A stretch of DNA of 64,000 nt, taken from Bin5 sp034422415 (GTDB taxonomy: Bacteria > Chloroflexota > Anaerolineae > Caldilineales > Caldilineaceae). Made by a program: the position numbers and the translations under genes. Where the stretch lies: assembly GCA_965202955.1 (NCBI GenBank), contig OZ241871.1, positions 2,108,001 through 2,172,000 on the forward strand, read 5' to 3'. A model generated the notes under the pieces. The model was not told where the DNA came from and made no database searches. It worked only from the letters and a program-made list of their open reading frames with translations. The first letter of the stretch is position 1. Each line of letters begins with the position of its first letter. Below, piece after piece: positions 17,600 through 26,540 of this stretch.

Positions 17600-18406
17600 T
17601 CAGCTGCCGATAGGCGGCACGCCAGGTGTATCAAGTGCGCCAAGCTCGTCCATGCGCCGGATCCAGGACCGATGGCGCGCGTCATCCATTGTTCGCCAAT
17701 ACTTCGGGTACATGTGGTCGCCCCGCTCGGTCGAAGATATGTGGTTATTCGCCATCTGGTCACGGAACGCCTCTACACTTTCCGGCGTCTCCGGGTCGGC
17801 GTAATAGTTGACCTCCATCATCCGCCGCCGGGTGCCGCCTCCGAACGACGAGTGCCACAACGGGTGCAGGAATACCAGCGCATCGCCCGGCTGGGACTCA
17901 AACGCGTAGGCCGGCATTTCATTTGCCTGCACGCCGAAGGTCGCGTCAGTTTCATGTGTCAACTTGCTCTGCCCCCACAGCGGATTCCGATGCGAACCGG
18001 GTATCACCCTGAGCGAACCGCTTCTTGCGCCCAAAGGATCAAGATAAATCGTGAACTTCACGCCCGAATAATCGAGACTATGGCTATCCGAATGCCAGCG
18101 CGTGTCCCCTGTGTAGTAGTTGCCGGCGATGCCGATGCAGATAGCCGCTTTGCCAAGCAACTGCTCGGCGACATCGGCAAAACGCGGGTCGTCGCCCAGC
18201 GCGGCAAGAGTAGGCGTATCCGCATCCATGAACAGGCGGCCAAGCCTCGTCTTGCCGTCGTACTCCGCGCCCGGCGGCAGCAGAGATTCTATCGCCGCGT
18301 TGAATTCGGGGTTGATTCGCTCCAATTCCTCCGCCGTCAACTGCTGGCGCAGGATCAGGAAGCCAAAGGTATCGAAATAGTTCTTCTGCTGTTCACTGAG
18401 TTGCAT
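17600..18406 (-). CDS. PhyH-family Fe(II)/2-oxoglutarate oxygenase, reverse strand
   Basis: This 268-aa protein keeps the iron ligands: H-x-D in TRWHSDSHSLDYSGVKF and the distal His in LHPLWHSSFGGGTRRRM, with the RSGSLRVIPGSHRNPL segment between. It is convergent with the 758-aa hydrolase-like gene (13 bp apart) and divergent from the fusion gene, so it breaks an otherwise co-directional locus and must have its own promoter in 18407-18596. Similar proteins lie at 8108 and 31849. Confidence 0.88.
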   Translation of the reverse strand: MQLSEQQKNYFDTFGFLILRQQLTAEELERINPEFNAAIESLLPPGAEYDGKTRLGRLFMDADTPTLAALGDDPRFADVAEQLLGKAAICIGIAGNYYTGDTRWHSDSHSLDYSGVKFTIYLDPLGARSGSLRVIPGSHRNPLWGQSKLTHETDATFGVQANEMPAYAFESQPGDALVFLHPLWHSSFGGGTRRRMMEVNYYADPETPESVEAFRDQMANNHISSTERGDHMYPKYWRTMDDARHRSWIRRMDELGALDTPGVPPIGS

Positions 18407-18502
18407 ATCGGGACCTCATTTCCTGGAGCTGCTTGCATCATGGACCGCTTCTTTGAAACTGTTGTATCACGAGCGTGCCGGCATGTCAATCTCAACCGGC
18501 TC

Positions 18503-18532
18503 TTGCTAAATATACGGTATTTATCCTACAAT
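18503..18532 (+). promoter_or_regulatory. Promoter with an embedded inverted repeat, upstream of the fusion gene
   Basis: ttgcta (18503-18508) and tacaat (18527-18532) are spaced 18 bp. Between them lies TAAATA-tacgg-TATTTA (18507-18523), an inverted repeat with 6-bp arms in the spacer, where a bound repressor would block polymerase. The region lies between the divergent PhyH and fusion genes. Confidence 0.5.
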
Positions 18533-18596
18533 ACTTGCCTACAGTTGGGCTGTGTCTATATTGCGAGCGGGCCGCAGATGGAAGAAAGGGCTGACC

Positions 18597-21500
18597 ATGC
18601 TCGGGCAAGCCATTAGCATCATCTGTGGAGATCAATACCTCGACGAGCCTGCTCGGCTCTACCGGCGGATTCGTGAGCTGCAAAGTTCTCCTTTCCACTA
18701 TCTTCAGATTGTTCCCTGGAACACAAAGTACCCGATCGACCACCCGCAGGTCATGGAAGTCGTCGAGAATGCGGTCCAGGCCGCCCACGAATGTGGCCTG
18801 CGAGCCGGCCTGACCATCGCCGCCAACGCCCTGAGCGAGTTCTGGTACCCCTTCCTGCTGGACCATCCGGACGGCTTCGAGCGCGCCGTGATGCAACTGC
18901 GCACGCCGGTCAGCGACGGCCGCATCGACACCGCGGCGCCAAATGTGTTCGCCTTCCCCCAGATCGACAGCAGGAATGAATGGCTTACCTGGCCCGTCTT
19001 TGGCGGTGTGCTGGCCGCCTTCAGGCCGAGCGCGGACGGTTCATGGGAACGGGTTGCCCTGCGGGACGTGGAGGCCATCCACCAGGGCTACCAGGACCCC
19101 GGACTTGAGCATCTCTACGCCAAAGATCTGCCTCACGGCACGCGACGCCGTTTGCAACGCCGCATCCGCGCCGCCGTTGACCTGCCGGACGGCACTGATC
19201 TCCTCCTCTACGTTGCCTGGGAGCACCGCGCCGCCTGCGACATCTCCCATCCCGCCATGGCAGCCCATTTCCGCAACATCCTGACCGCCTATCGCCGCGT
19301 CCCCTTGGATGGTATCGCCTGGCATGAGCCGATTAAGATGGCCTACAACCAGGGCCATGCCCTCGGCTCCCACTTTCTGGATCGTTTTCGCCATGAGTAC
19401 GGTTACGACCTTGTCGAAGAGCTCGTCCTCCTCGACGAAGACGATTCCCGCGGACGTCATGTGGCGGTCCGTCTGGCTTACGGGCAGCTGATCGGCCGCA
19501 TCGTCCAGGAGTTGGTCGACGTAATGTGCGCCGAGGCCAGGGAGCTCTGGGGCGAAGAGGTCTCCATCGGCAACCACTGCATCTGGCAGGGCGGCGGATC
19601 GATCACCGACCTGCGCGCCAACGCCGCCGACTACTTCGCCCTCCATCGCAACATGTCCGCCGCTTACGTCAGCACCGCCTGGGGAGACTCCCCCCGCACA
19701 TCCTGCTACACCGACATCCTGGCTGCCTCCATGCGCAAACGCCATCCCTCCAGCCGTTGCTACTCGATGTCCATGGCCTGGGACGCTGGCGAGACGCCCG
19801 AGCCGGTCTCTTACCGCAACCGTGTCATGGCAATGTTGCGCGTCAACTGGAACTGTATGGGCTACGGTGACGGGGGCGGGCCAACCCCTCACCTCTTCCC
19901 CCATGACTCCGCCTGGCATGTAGCGCAGGAAGGCGCTCACCTGATTGAATCCTGTGATCGCCTTCTGGGAAAACTTGAACGGCGGCCCTCTCTCGCCGTC
20001 TGGCACGGCGTCGAAGGCATGCTCGGCGCCCGACACTGGACGAACTGGCTCGCCAAATCCGCCTATCTGGACCTGAGCCAGACCTTCGTTGAGAACAACC
20101 TTCCCTTCGATTTCATTCCCACAGAAGCCATTGAGAACGCCGTCATCGCAGACGGACGCGCGCAGATGGGCAAAGACGCATACGCGGCGCTGCTCGTCCC
20201 CTACGCCGCTACCATGACCCCGCGCATGTGGGAGCGGCTGCAGACCTTCATCGCCGCCGGTGTGCGCGTCCTCTTCCTTGGGCCGCCGCCCACCCGGCTC
20301 ACCGATGGAACTCCGATTCTCGCCCGGTTTTCCCGACTGATCGGCTCCGATATCCAGGGTGAGTCCGCATACTGGCAAGCCTTCGAAAAACGCTTCGGGC
20401 GAATCGAGGGTACCCCCCAGGAGCCGTATCCGTTCGCGCCCATGCCCGAAGTTGACGACGAACGCTCCATCCATGATGCCGGCGGGCAGGCGATCGCGGT
20501 CAGGGGTCTGCGTGAGAACCTGGTCTACATCCCGGCCTGCAATCCCGCCGATCTGCTCCTGACCCTCGTGGATGAGGATGAGGCCGGCGCGGTTGAGGAT
20601 GCGAACAGCTCCATGCTGTGGCAGCTCTATGAAGAGGAGGACGGGCGGTGTCTCATCCTCTGCGCCCGGCGCGGCCGCGTTCTCAGCGGAAATGTCACAT
20701 TCGTTGGCCGCACCTTCACATTCTCCGGGGGCGCACGCCTCGCAATGATCCATCTGGACAGCCGGGGCGCAATCCGCTGTGCCGCCGAAAACGCGTCCAC
20801 GGTCGAACTTGACGGCCGTCCAATTGAGGTCGAATGGCTCTCCGTTCCCGCCAGGGCCCCGCGTTCGCAAAGGCAGGAACCGGCCCCGGACCCCGTTTCA
20901 GATCGGGCGGATATTGCCCGGGATTCCCGCGCCCGCGTCCGCCACCAGCAGATGGTCTGCGACCTTCCCGCCTACCAGACTCGCGCCGCGTGGGAGGCCA
21001 GGGCAGAGCAGCTGCGCCGGCAGATCCTCGTCAGTGCGGGGCTTTGGCCAATGCCCGAAAAGAGGGCGCTCAACCCCCAGATTACGGGCAGAATCGAGTG
21101 TGAAGAGTACACGATCGAAAACGTATACTTTGAGAGCGCGCCGGGATTCTACGTCACCGGCAATCTCTACCGCCCCAGGCACAGCCAAGCTCCATTTCCC
21201 GGAGTTGTCTGTCCCCACGGCCACTTCCGCCATGGCCGCCTCACGCACGACGATAGCTGCTCGATTCCGGCCCGCTGCATCAGCTTCGCCCGCCAGGGAT
21301 ATGTCGCCTTTGCCCATGACATGATCGGCTACAACGACAGCTCGCTTCAGGCCCCCGAGATGGCCGGTCACATGGATGGCAAGCCCCGCTACCGCCAGAC
21401 TGCTCTTTTCGATCGAAAAGGCTTCCTCTGGGGCATCAGCCTGATGGGGATGCAACTCTGGAACAGCATCCGCGTAGTCGATTTCCTCTCGTCCCTGCCC

Positions 21501-22889
21501 GATGTCGACCCGCAACGCATCGCCTGCACCGGCGCTTCCGGCGGCGGTACGCAGACCTTCATGCTCGCGGCCATCGACAAACGGGTAAAGGTGGCCGCGC
21601 CTGTCAACAGGATCTCCGCCCATTTCCAGGGCGGCTGCATGTGCGAAAACGCCCCCAACCTGCGCCTCGACGGCTGCGACGTCGAGTTTGCCGCCATGAT
21701 GGCGCCCCGACCCCTCCTCATCGTCTCCGCCACCGGCGACTGGACCAGAACTACGCCCGATGTCGAATTCCCCGCCGTGCAGCGTATCTACAGCCTCTAC
21801 AACGCAACCGCCAACGTCGCCACCGTGCAGGTCGACGCCGGCCACAACTACAACCGGGAAAGTCGCGAGGCCGTCTATGCCTGGTTCGGCAAATGGTTGC
21901 TGGACGGGGAAAGTCCACCACAGCGGTTCAGGGAACGGCCCGTGACGGTCGAACCGCCCGCAAAAATGCTGGTCTTCCCTGATCGCAAGCTGCCCGCCGC
22001 CGCCGCGAACAGTCACCAGCTCATGGCCAATTTCATCGGCGATGCACGCGCCCAAATTCAGCAGCTGCAGCCGGTTGACGCAGCCAGCCTGCATGCCTAC
22101 CGTGAGGTGATGGGCACAGCCTATCTACATGCCGTCAACGCTCTCCAACCGCAGCCAGACGACCTCCGGATTGAAGAGATAGACAAGGACGATCGCAACG
22201 GATATCATCTCGAACGGCTTGTCATGGGACGAAAACAGGTCGGTGAGCGGATGCCCGCTCTGCTCTTCGCGCCCCAACGCGCCTCGGCAGCCGTCTTAGT
22301 CGTTCACCCCGCAGGCAAGGATCGCTTGACGGAGGAAGATGCTCCCGGCCCTCTTGTCGCCGGACTTCTCGATCATCGCTTGAGCGTTCTTGCGATCGAC
22401 GCCTTCAGGACAGGCGAGCTTGCCCCGCTCCAACGCGACGGGAGCCCCTACGATTTTCTGGCCTTCAATCGCACCGACACCGCCCTGCGCGTGCAGGACA
22501 TACTCACTGCTATCGCATACCTGAAGACGCACGCGTCCGTCGTTCACCTTGTCGGCCTGGGGCTGGCCGGCCTCTGGGCTCTCCTGGCTCGCGGCCTCAC
22601 TTCCGACGTCGCCCTCACCATCGCAGACGCCGCCCGCTTCGACTATGACGACGACAACCAGTGGGTGGAGAGCTTGTTCATCCCGCACCTGCGCCGCGCC
22701 GGCGACTTCCGCACAGCTGCAGCCCTCGCCGCGCCCGGCAGGCTGTTTATACACAACCTGTCGGCAAGCTTCCCTGCCGGCTGGTTTCGCAGCGTCTACG
22801 CCGCAGGCGGCGCATCCGAGGCATTGCGCCTCCAGCCGGAAGAGGCAGGTGTCGCGTCGATACTGGATGCGCTTTCAGAAGCGACCTGA
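18597..22889 (+). CDS. Fusion of hydrolase-like protein and alpha/beta-hydrolase esterase (1430 aa)
   Basis: Residues 1-750 are homologous end to end to the 758-aa protein at 15310 (same CGDQYLDEPARLYRRIREL start, WEHRAACDISHPAM, DGIAWHEPIKMA). A polar Pro/Arg-rich linker covers about 750-785. Residues ~785-1430 form an alpha/beta hydrolase like acetyl-xylan esterases: VVCPHGHFRHGRL, nucleophile elbow TGASGGGTQT (Ser near 980), acid candidate ATGDWTRTTPDVEF, and His in VDAGHNYNRES (near 1080). A second degenerate hydrolase lobe follows. The ATG at 18597 aligns with the paralogue's start and has AAAGGG upstream. No signal peptide is visible, so it probably acts on imported, acylated oligosaccharides. 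Confidence 0.75.
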   Translation: MLGQAISIICGDQYLDEPARLYRRIRELQSSPFHYLQIVPWNTKYPIDHPQVMEVVENAVQAAHECGLRAGLTIAANALSEFWYPFLLDHPDGFERAVMQLRTPVSDGRIDTAAPNVFAFPQIDSRNEWLTWPVFGGVLAAFRPSADGSWERVALRDVEAIHQGYQDPGLEHLYAKDLPHGTRRRLQRRIRAAVDLPDGTDLLLYVAWEHRAACDISHPAMAAHFRNILTAYRRVPLDGIAWHEPIKMAYNQGHALGSHFLDRFRHEYGYDLVEELVLLDEDDSRGRHVAVRLAYGQLIGRIVQELVDVMCAEARELWGEEVSIGNHCIWQGGGSITDLRANAADYFALHRNMSAAYVSTAWGDSPRTSCYTDILAASMRKRHPSSRCYSMSMAWDAGETPEPVSYRNRVMAMLRVNWNCMGYGDGGGPTPHLFPHDSAWHVAQEGAHLIESCDRLLGKLERRPSLAVWHGVEGMLGARHWTNWLAKSAYLDLSQTFVENNLPFDFIPTEAIENAVIADGRAQMGKDAYAALLVPYAATMTPRMWERLQTFIAAGVRVLFLGPPPTRLTDGTPILARFSRLIGSDIQGESAYWQAFEKRFGRIEGTPQEPYPFAPMPEVDDERSIHDAGGQAIAVRGLRENLVYIPACNPADLLLTLVDEDEAGAVEDANSSMLWQLYEEEDGRCLILCARRGRVLSGNVTFVGRTFTFSGGARLAMIHLDSRGAIRCAAENASTVELDGRPIEVEWLSVPARAPRSQRQEPAPDPVSDRADIARDSRARVRHQQMVCDLPAYQTRAAWEARAEQLRRQILVSAGLWPMPEKRALNPQITGRIECEEYTIENVYFESAPGFYVTGNLYRPRHSQAPFPGVVCPHGHFRHGRLTHDDSCSIPARCISFARQGYVAFAHDMIGYNDSSLQAPEMAGHMDGKPRYRQTALFDRKGFLWGISLMGMQLWNSIRVVDFLSSLPDVDPQRIACTGASGGGTQTFMLAAIDKRVKVAAPVNRISAHFQGGCMCENAPNLRLDGCDVEFAAMMAPRPLLIVSATGDWTRTTPDVEFPAVQRIYSLYNATANVATVQVDAGHNYNRESREAVYAWFGKWLLDGESPPQRFRERPVTVEPPAKMLVFPDRKLPAAAANSHQLMANFIGDARAQIQQLQPVDAASLHAYREVMGTAYLHAVNALQPQPDDLRIEEIDKDDRNGYHLERLVMGRKQVGERMPALLFAPQRASAAVLVVHPAGKDRLTEEDAPGPLVAGLLDHRLSVLAIDAFRTGELAPLQRDGSPYDFLAFNRTDTALRVQDILTAIAYLKTHASVVHLVGLGLAGLWALLARGLTSDVALTIADAARFDYDDDNQWVESLFIPHLRRAGDFRTAAALAAPGRLFIHNLSASFPAGWFRSVYAAGGASEALRLQPEEAGVASILDALSEAT

Positions 22890-22915
22890 TGAAGTAGCAG
22901 GAAAGGAAAGGCACG

Positions 22916-23788
22916 ATGCGCCTGAGTCTGAAAAACCAACAGATCCTATGGGGGTACATATTCATCGGTCCCTGGCTGATTGGCGCGGCCCTCCTGTTCC
23001 TCTGGCCGATGGGACGCACACTCCTTTTGAGCTTCCAGAAGGTCACCGATCTGGCCTTTCTCCAGACTGAATGGGTAGGCCTCGTCAACTTCAGTGACAT
23101 TCTGTTTACGGATGTAGGCTTTATTCCCGCGCTGCTCACAACCATGAAGGATGTCGTGATCAATGTGCCCCTCATCCTGGTCTTCTCTCTGTTGATGGCG
23201 CTCCTTTTGGCCCAGGTCACGCGCGGCCAGACCTTTCTGCGCGCCGTCTTCTTCCTGCCGGTCGTCATCGGCAGTGCAGGCGTCATTCAGCAGCTGCTCG
23301 AGTACGGCGCAAGGGACGAACTGGCAGCCGTGACCTTGGGGCCCCTCCTGCAGACGATGGGCGAGGGCGGCCAGGGCGCAACGATCGTTGCGCCCATCAA
23401 GCTTGTCGTCAACCGGCTGACCGTGATTATCTGGCATACCGGCGTCGAAATTCTACTCTTCATTGCCGGGCTCAAGAGCATCCCGCCAAGCCTCTACGAG
23501 GCCGCACAGGTCGACGGCGCCACCGCGTGGGAGTCCTTTTGGAAGATCTCCCTGCCCCTGCTGTCGCCCGTTATACTGGTCGCCGCCATCTTCGCCCTGG
23601 TCGATCTGTTCACCGATCCGCTCAACAGCGTCGTGCTCTACATCATGGATGTCGGCATCCGCCGTCAGGGGCGCCTCGAGTCCGCCGCTGCTTTGGGCGT
23701 GCTCTACTTTGCCGTCGTCTTCGTTGTGCTGCTTCTGGTCACCCGCATCGCATCCAGGCTGGTCTTCTATGCTGGGGAGAGGCAATGA
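22916..23788 (+). CDS. Sugar ABC transporter permease, MalF/UgpA type
   Basis: This 290-aa inner-membrane permease has six predicted spans, beginning with GYIFIGPWLIGAALLFLWP. The cytoplasmic loop that contacts the ATPase is LYEAAQVDGATAWESFWKI, the family EAA motif. It starts 26 bases after the fusion gene and overlaps the next permease by ATGA, so the two are made together as a heterodimer. The protein is homologous to that at 35202. Confidence 0.92.
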   Translation: MRLSLKNQQILWGYIFIGPWLIGAALLFLWPMGRTLLLSFQKVTDLAFLQTEWVGLVNFSDILFTDVGFIPALLTTMKDVVINVPLILVFSLLMALLLAQVTRGQTFLRAVFFLPVVIGSAGVIQQLLEYGARDELAAVTLGPLLQTMGEGGQGATIVAPIKLVVNRLTVIIWHTGVEILLFIAGLKSIPPSLYEAAQVDGATAWESFWKISLPLLSPVILVAAIFALVDLFTDPLNSVVLYIMDVGIRRQGRLESAAALGVLYFAVVFVVLLLVTRIASRLVFYAGERQ

Positions 23789-24762
23789 ATATCGCAGTCG
23801 TTGACGCACGCAACGCAGTCATCGCCGCCGCGCGCCGCCGGCTTGGCGCCGGATTATGGTTTTCAGGCAGGGGCCGCCGCCAGCGCATCGTCAGCTTCCG
23901 TTCCCTGGGCGTGATCCTGCGCTGGATCGTCCTGATCGAGTTTGTATTCGTCTTCTTTTTTCCCGTTCTCTTCATGTTCACAACCTCGATCCAGACTTTG
24001 AGCGAAATCAATAACCCTTCCATTCGCTGGATTTCTCGCGATCCGACAGGAAGAGGTTACGAGCTGGCCCTGCTCATCATGGGCTATTTCCAGGGCTTGC
24101 GCATCAGTGTCCTCACCAGTGTCCTCGCCGCGCTGGGCCAGACCTTCGTCGGCGCGATGGTCGGATACGGCTTTGCCCGCCTGCGCTTCCCCGGCCGCGA
24201 CCTGCTATTCGGCTTTCTCCTGTTCACCATCGTCGTGCCCGGACACACGATCATGATTCCGCAGTTCATGCTCTACCATAAGCTCAACTGGCTCAATACC
24301 CTTGTCCCTCTGTTCGTTCCCGCCTTTGCCGGCTGGGGGGTGCGGGGCGGCATTCTCTTGATCGTTTTCCGTCAGTTCCTGCGCGGGCTGCCGCATGAGT
24401 TGGAGGATGCAGCCTGCGTCGACGGGGCGGGCCCGTTCAGAACCTTCTGGCAGATCATGTTGCCCCTGGCCAAGCCCGCGCTCATGGTCGTGCTCGTCTT
24501 CTCCCTCACCTGGACCTGGAACGACAGTTTCATCCCCTGGCTGGTCATCCAGGACCAGGAGTTGATGACCCTGCCGCAGCGGCTGGAGATCTTCACCTGG
24601 TTGATTCGCTCCGGTCTGGGTACCGTCGGTCTCCCAACCCATTTTGAGCCAAACGTCTTCATGGCTGCCACCGTGCTGGCCATAATGCCGGTGCTCGTGC
24701 TTTACATTTTCGCCCAGCGCCACTTTACACAGAGCATTGACCGCACCGGGTTGGTCGAGTAG
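23785..24762 (+). CDS. Sugar ABC transporter permease, MalG/UgpE type
   Basis: The 325-aa second permease starts at the ATG of an ATGA overlap with the first. The EAA-type loop reads LPHELEDAACVDGAGPFRTFWQIMLPLAKP, and the C-terminus ends in the usual FAQRHFTQSIDRTGLVE. It has a ~45-residue basic N-terminal cytoplasmic extension. No ABC ATPase gene follows, so a shared MsmK/UgpC-type ATPase elsewhere must energise it. Confidence 0.92.
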   Translation: MNIAVVDARNAVIAAARRRLGAGLWFSGRGRRQRIVSFRSLGVILRWIVLIEFVFVFFFPVLFMFTTSIQTLSEINNPSIRWISRDPTGRGYELALLIMGYFQGLRISVLTSVLAALGQTFVGAMVGYGFARLRFPGRDLLFGFLLFTIVVPGHTIMIPQFMLYHKLNWLNTLVPLFVPAFAGWGVRGGILLIVFRQFLRGLPHELEDAACVDGAGPFRTFWQIMLPLAKPALMVVLVFSLTWTWNDSFIPWLVIQDQELMTLPQRLEIFTWLIRSGLGTVGLPTHFEPNVFMAATVLAIMPVLVLYIFAQRHFTQSIDRTGLVE

Positions 24763-24907
24763 AATTGAGCTTCAAGAACAGTTGTCCTGCGCATGCCTGC
24801 GTATGTCCCGGGTTGTCGTTTCATTGGTAAGCCTCACTTTTCCTCGCGCATAACGCCTTGATTTCGTGCTTCGCTTGCTTAAGTAGCATCAAAAAGGAGG
24901 TCCAAAG

Positions 24908-26374
24908 ATGCACAAGCAAAAGAGCAAGAGGATGAGCCGGCGGGATTTTCTGCGAGTTTCGGCAGTGAGTACGGCAGGCATACTGGCTGCGGCCTGCGCG
25001 CAGCCAGCACCGGTGGCACAGGAGGTCGAGGAGGAGGCCCCGGAAATGCCGGAAGCGATGGAATTCACATTGCTCAGTCTGGACGGGGTCGGCTGGAACG
25101 AGGCGAATACCGAGTTGATCAAAGCCTTTGAGGAGAAGACTGGCCACAAGGGCAATCTCTGGGGCGCGGGTTGGCCCATGAACGACACCTTGCTTCCGGC
25201 CATCGCCGCCGGCGCGCCCCCTGATGTCTACCATGACATGCCGCTGAAGCAGGCTGAGCTGTATGCCAACGGCACAGCTATGACCCTCAACGACCTCGTG
25301 GACGGGTCGCCGTGGGATCCCGAAGACCTCAGCCCGGTCGACATGCAGGCCTGTACCTGGTTCGGGGAGATCAAGCAGATGCCTTTGTGGCACGACTTGA
25401 CCGGACATAGCTTCTATGTCTACCGCATGGACTATTTCGACGAGGCGGGCATTCCCCATCCTGCCAGGCACGGTGGTTTGGCCTCCTACGACCAGTTGTA
25501 TGACGTGGCGCAAAAGCTCACCCAGCGAGACGCCAGCGGCAACGTCTCCCGTTGGGGATGGTATCGTGCCCTCAGCTTTTCGATACTCTCCAGGGTGCTG
25601 GATGATGGTGAGCACTGGTGGGATGAGGAAAACCAGGAGTTCACGCTGACGAACGACACTGTGATCAAGTGGATCAACAAGCTCTACTTCGAGCCACTCG
25701 AACTCGGCATCAGCCCGAACGAGGAACAGACGCCGGAAATGTCAGATGTCGAGATGATGACGGAGGGGGTGGTTGCCATGACGGACCGTTTCTTCACCCT
25801 CCACATTGCCGAGGATGCAGGCCGCTCGGAGGCCGAAGTGATGAACCATATGCAGTCGCCCCCGGCCTTTGAAGGACAGCCGGACGCAGATCGCCATTTT
25901 AGCGGCTGGGGCGGCTGGTCCTGTGGTATTCCCAGTTCGATCGCCGGCGACAGGCTTCAGGGAGCGTTCGATCTCGCTACCGCTCAGTACAATTCGGATG
26001 TCGCGCGCGCGTTTCACCGGTTCGTCGGCCCGCCCGGCGCCCTGAAGAGTTACGCCGACGATCCCTACCTCGACGAACTGTATGAAGAGACGGTGTATGG
26101 CGGCGTCACTGTGGACATGTACAGGTGGCAGGTGGCGCATACCGGCGTCTTCTTCGGTTGGGAATGGGGCAACTTGAGCATGCCCAACTGGCCGGGAAGC
26201 CGCTGCGGTGGCGGCGCTTACGTCGGTGACAGTGAAGAAGCGGCCGCCGCGCGCTGTGAGCGCGGGAGCTGGGTCTCAGGCAAATACACCGCCGAGGAGC
26301 TGGCCGAGGAGTGGCAGGAGTGGGCCACACGCGTGCGCAAGGAGTGGTACGAGTCGATTGGTGTCGAGGTTTAG
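24908..26374 (+). CDS. Extracellular solute-binding protein 2, Tat-exported lipoprotein
   Basis: This 488-aa protein has the twin-arginine motif MSRRDFLRVSAVSTAG and lipobox LAAAC. It is a paralogue of the protein at 9082: shared segments include AIAAGAPPDVYHD, YFDEAGIPHPARHGG, VAQKLTQRDASGNVSRWGW, EHWWDEENQEFTLTND and the C-terminal AAARCERG with KYTAEELAEEWQEW. AAAGGAGG precedes the ATG by 8 bases. It presumably delivers ligand to the permeases just upstream. A strong hairpin follows the gene. Confidence 0.9.
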   Translation: MHKQKSKRMSRRDFLRVSAVSTAGILAAACAQPAPVAQEVEEEAPEMPEAMEFTLLSLDGVGWNEANTELIKAFEEKTGHKGNLWGAGWPMNDTLLPAIAAGAPPDVYHDMPLKQAELYANGTAMTLNDLVDGSPWDPEDLSPVDMQACTWFGEIKQMPLWHDLTGHSFYVYRMDYFDEAGIPHPARHGGLASYDQLYDVAQKLTQRDASGNVSRWGWYRALSFSILSRVLDDGEHWWDEENQEFTLTNDTVIKWINKLYFEPLELGISPNEEQTPEMSDVEMMTEGVVAMTDRFFTLHIAEDAGRSEAEVMNHMQSPPAFEGQPDADRHFSGWGGWSCGIPSSIAGDRLQGAFDLATAQYNSDVARAFHRFVGPPGALKSYADDPYLDELYEETVYGGVTVDMYRWQVAHTGVFFGWEWGNLSMPNWPGSRCGGGAYVGDSEEAAAARCERGSWVSGKYTAEELAEEWQEWATRVRKEWYESIGVEV

Positions 26375-26401
26375 TCCCAGCGAAGCGGTTTGTTGATGGA
26401 C

Positions 26402-26436
26402 CGGCTTGGGGTCAGGCAGCGCCTGGCCCCAAGCCG
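26402..26436 (+). terminator. Stem-loop after binding protein 2
   Basis: CGGCTTGGGGtCAGG pairs with CCTGgCCCCAAGCCG around a short loop (26402-26436), giving a stem of about 14 pairs with one mismatch. There is no clear U run. It is the same kind of element as after binding proteins 1 and 3. Confidence 0.65.
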
Positions 26437-26540
26437 TCTACGGTCCGGTCACGACGAGCAATGTACAGAGCTGACAGTCATACGCGTAGATGCAGCCTTC
26501 AGAAGAATCCAGGCGGCATGTGCGGCAAGAGGGGGCTGCA

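Noticed and set aside
18597..22889. Two separate genes rather than a fusion
   Set aside because: No stop codon and no convincing ribosome site lie in the linker region near 20850-20950, so one protein is the simplest reading.
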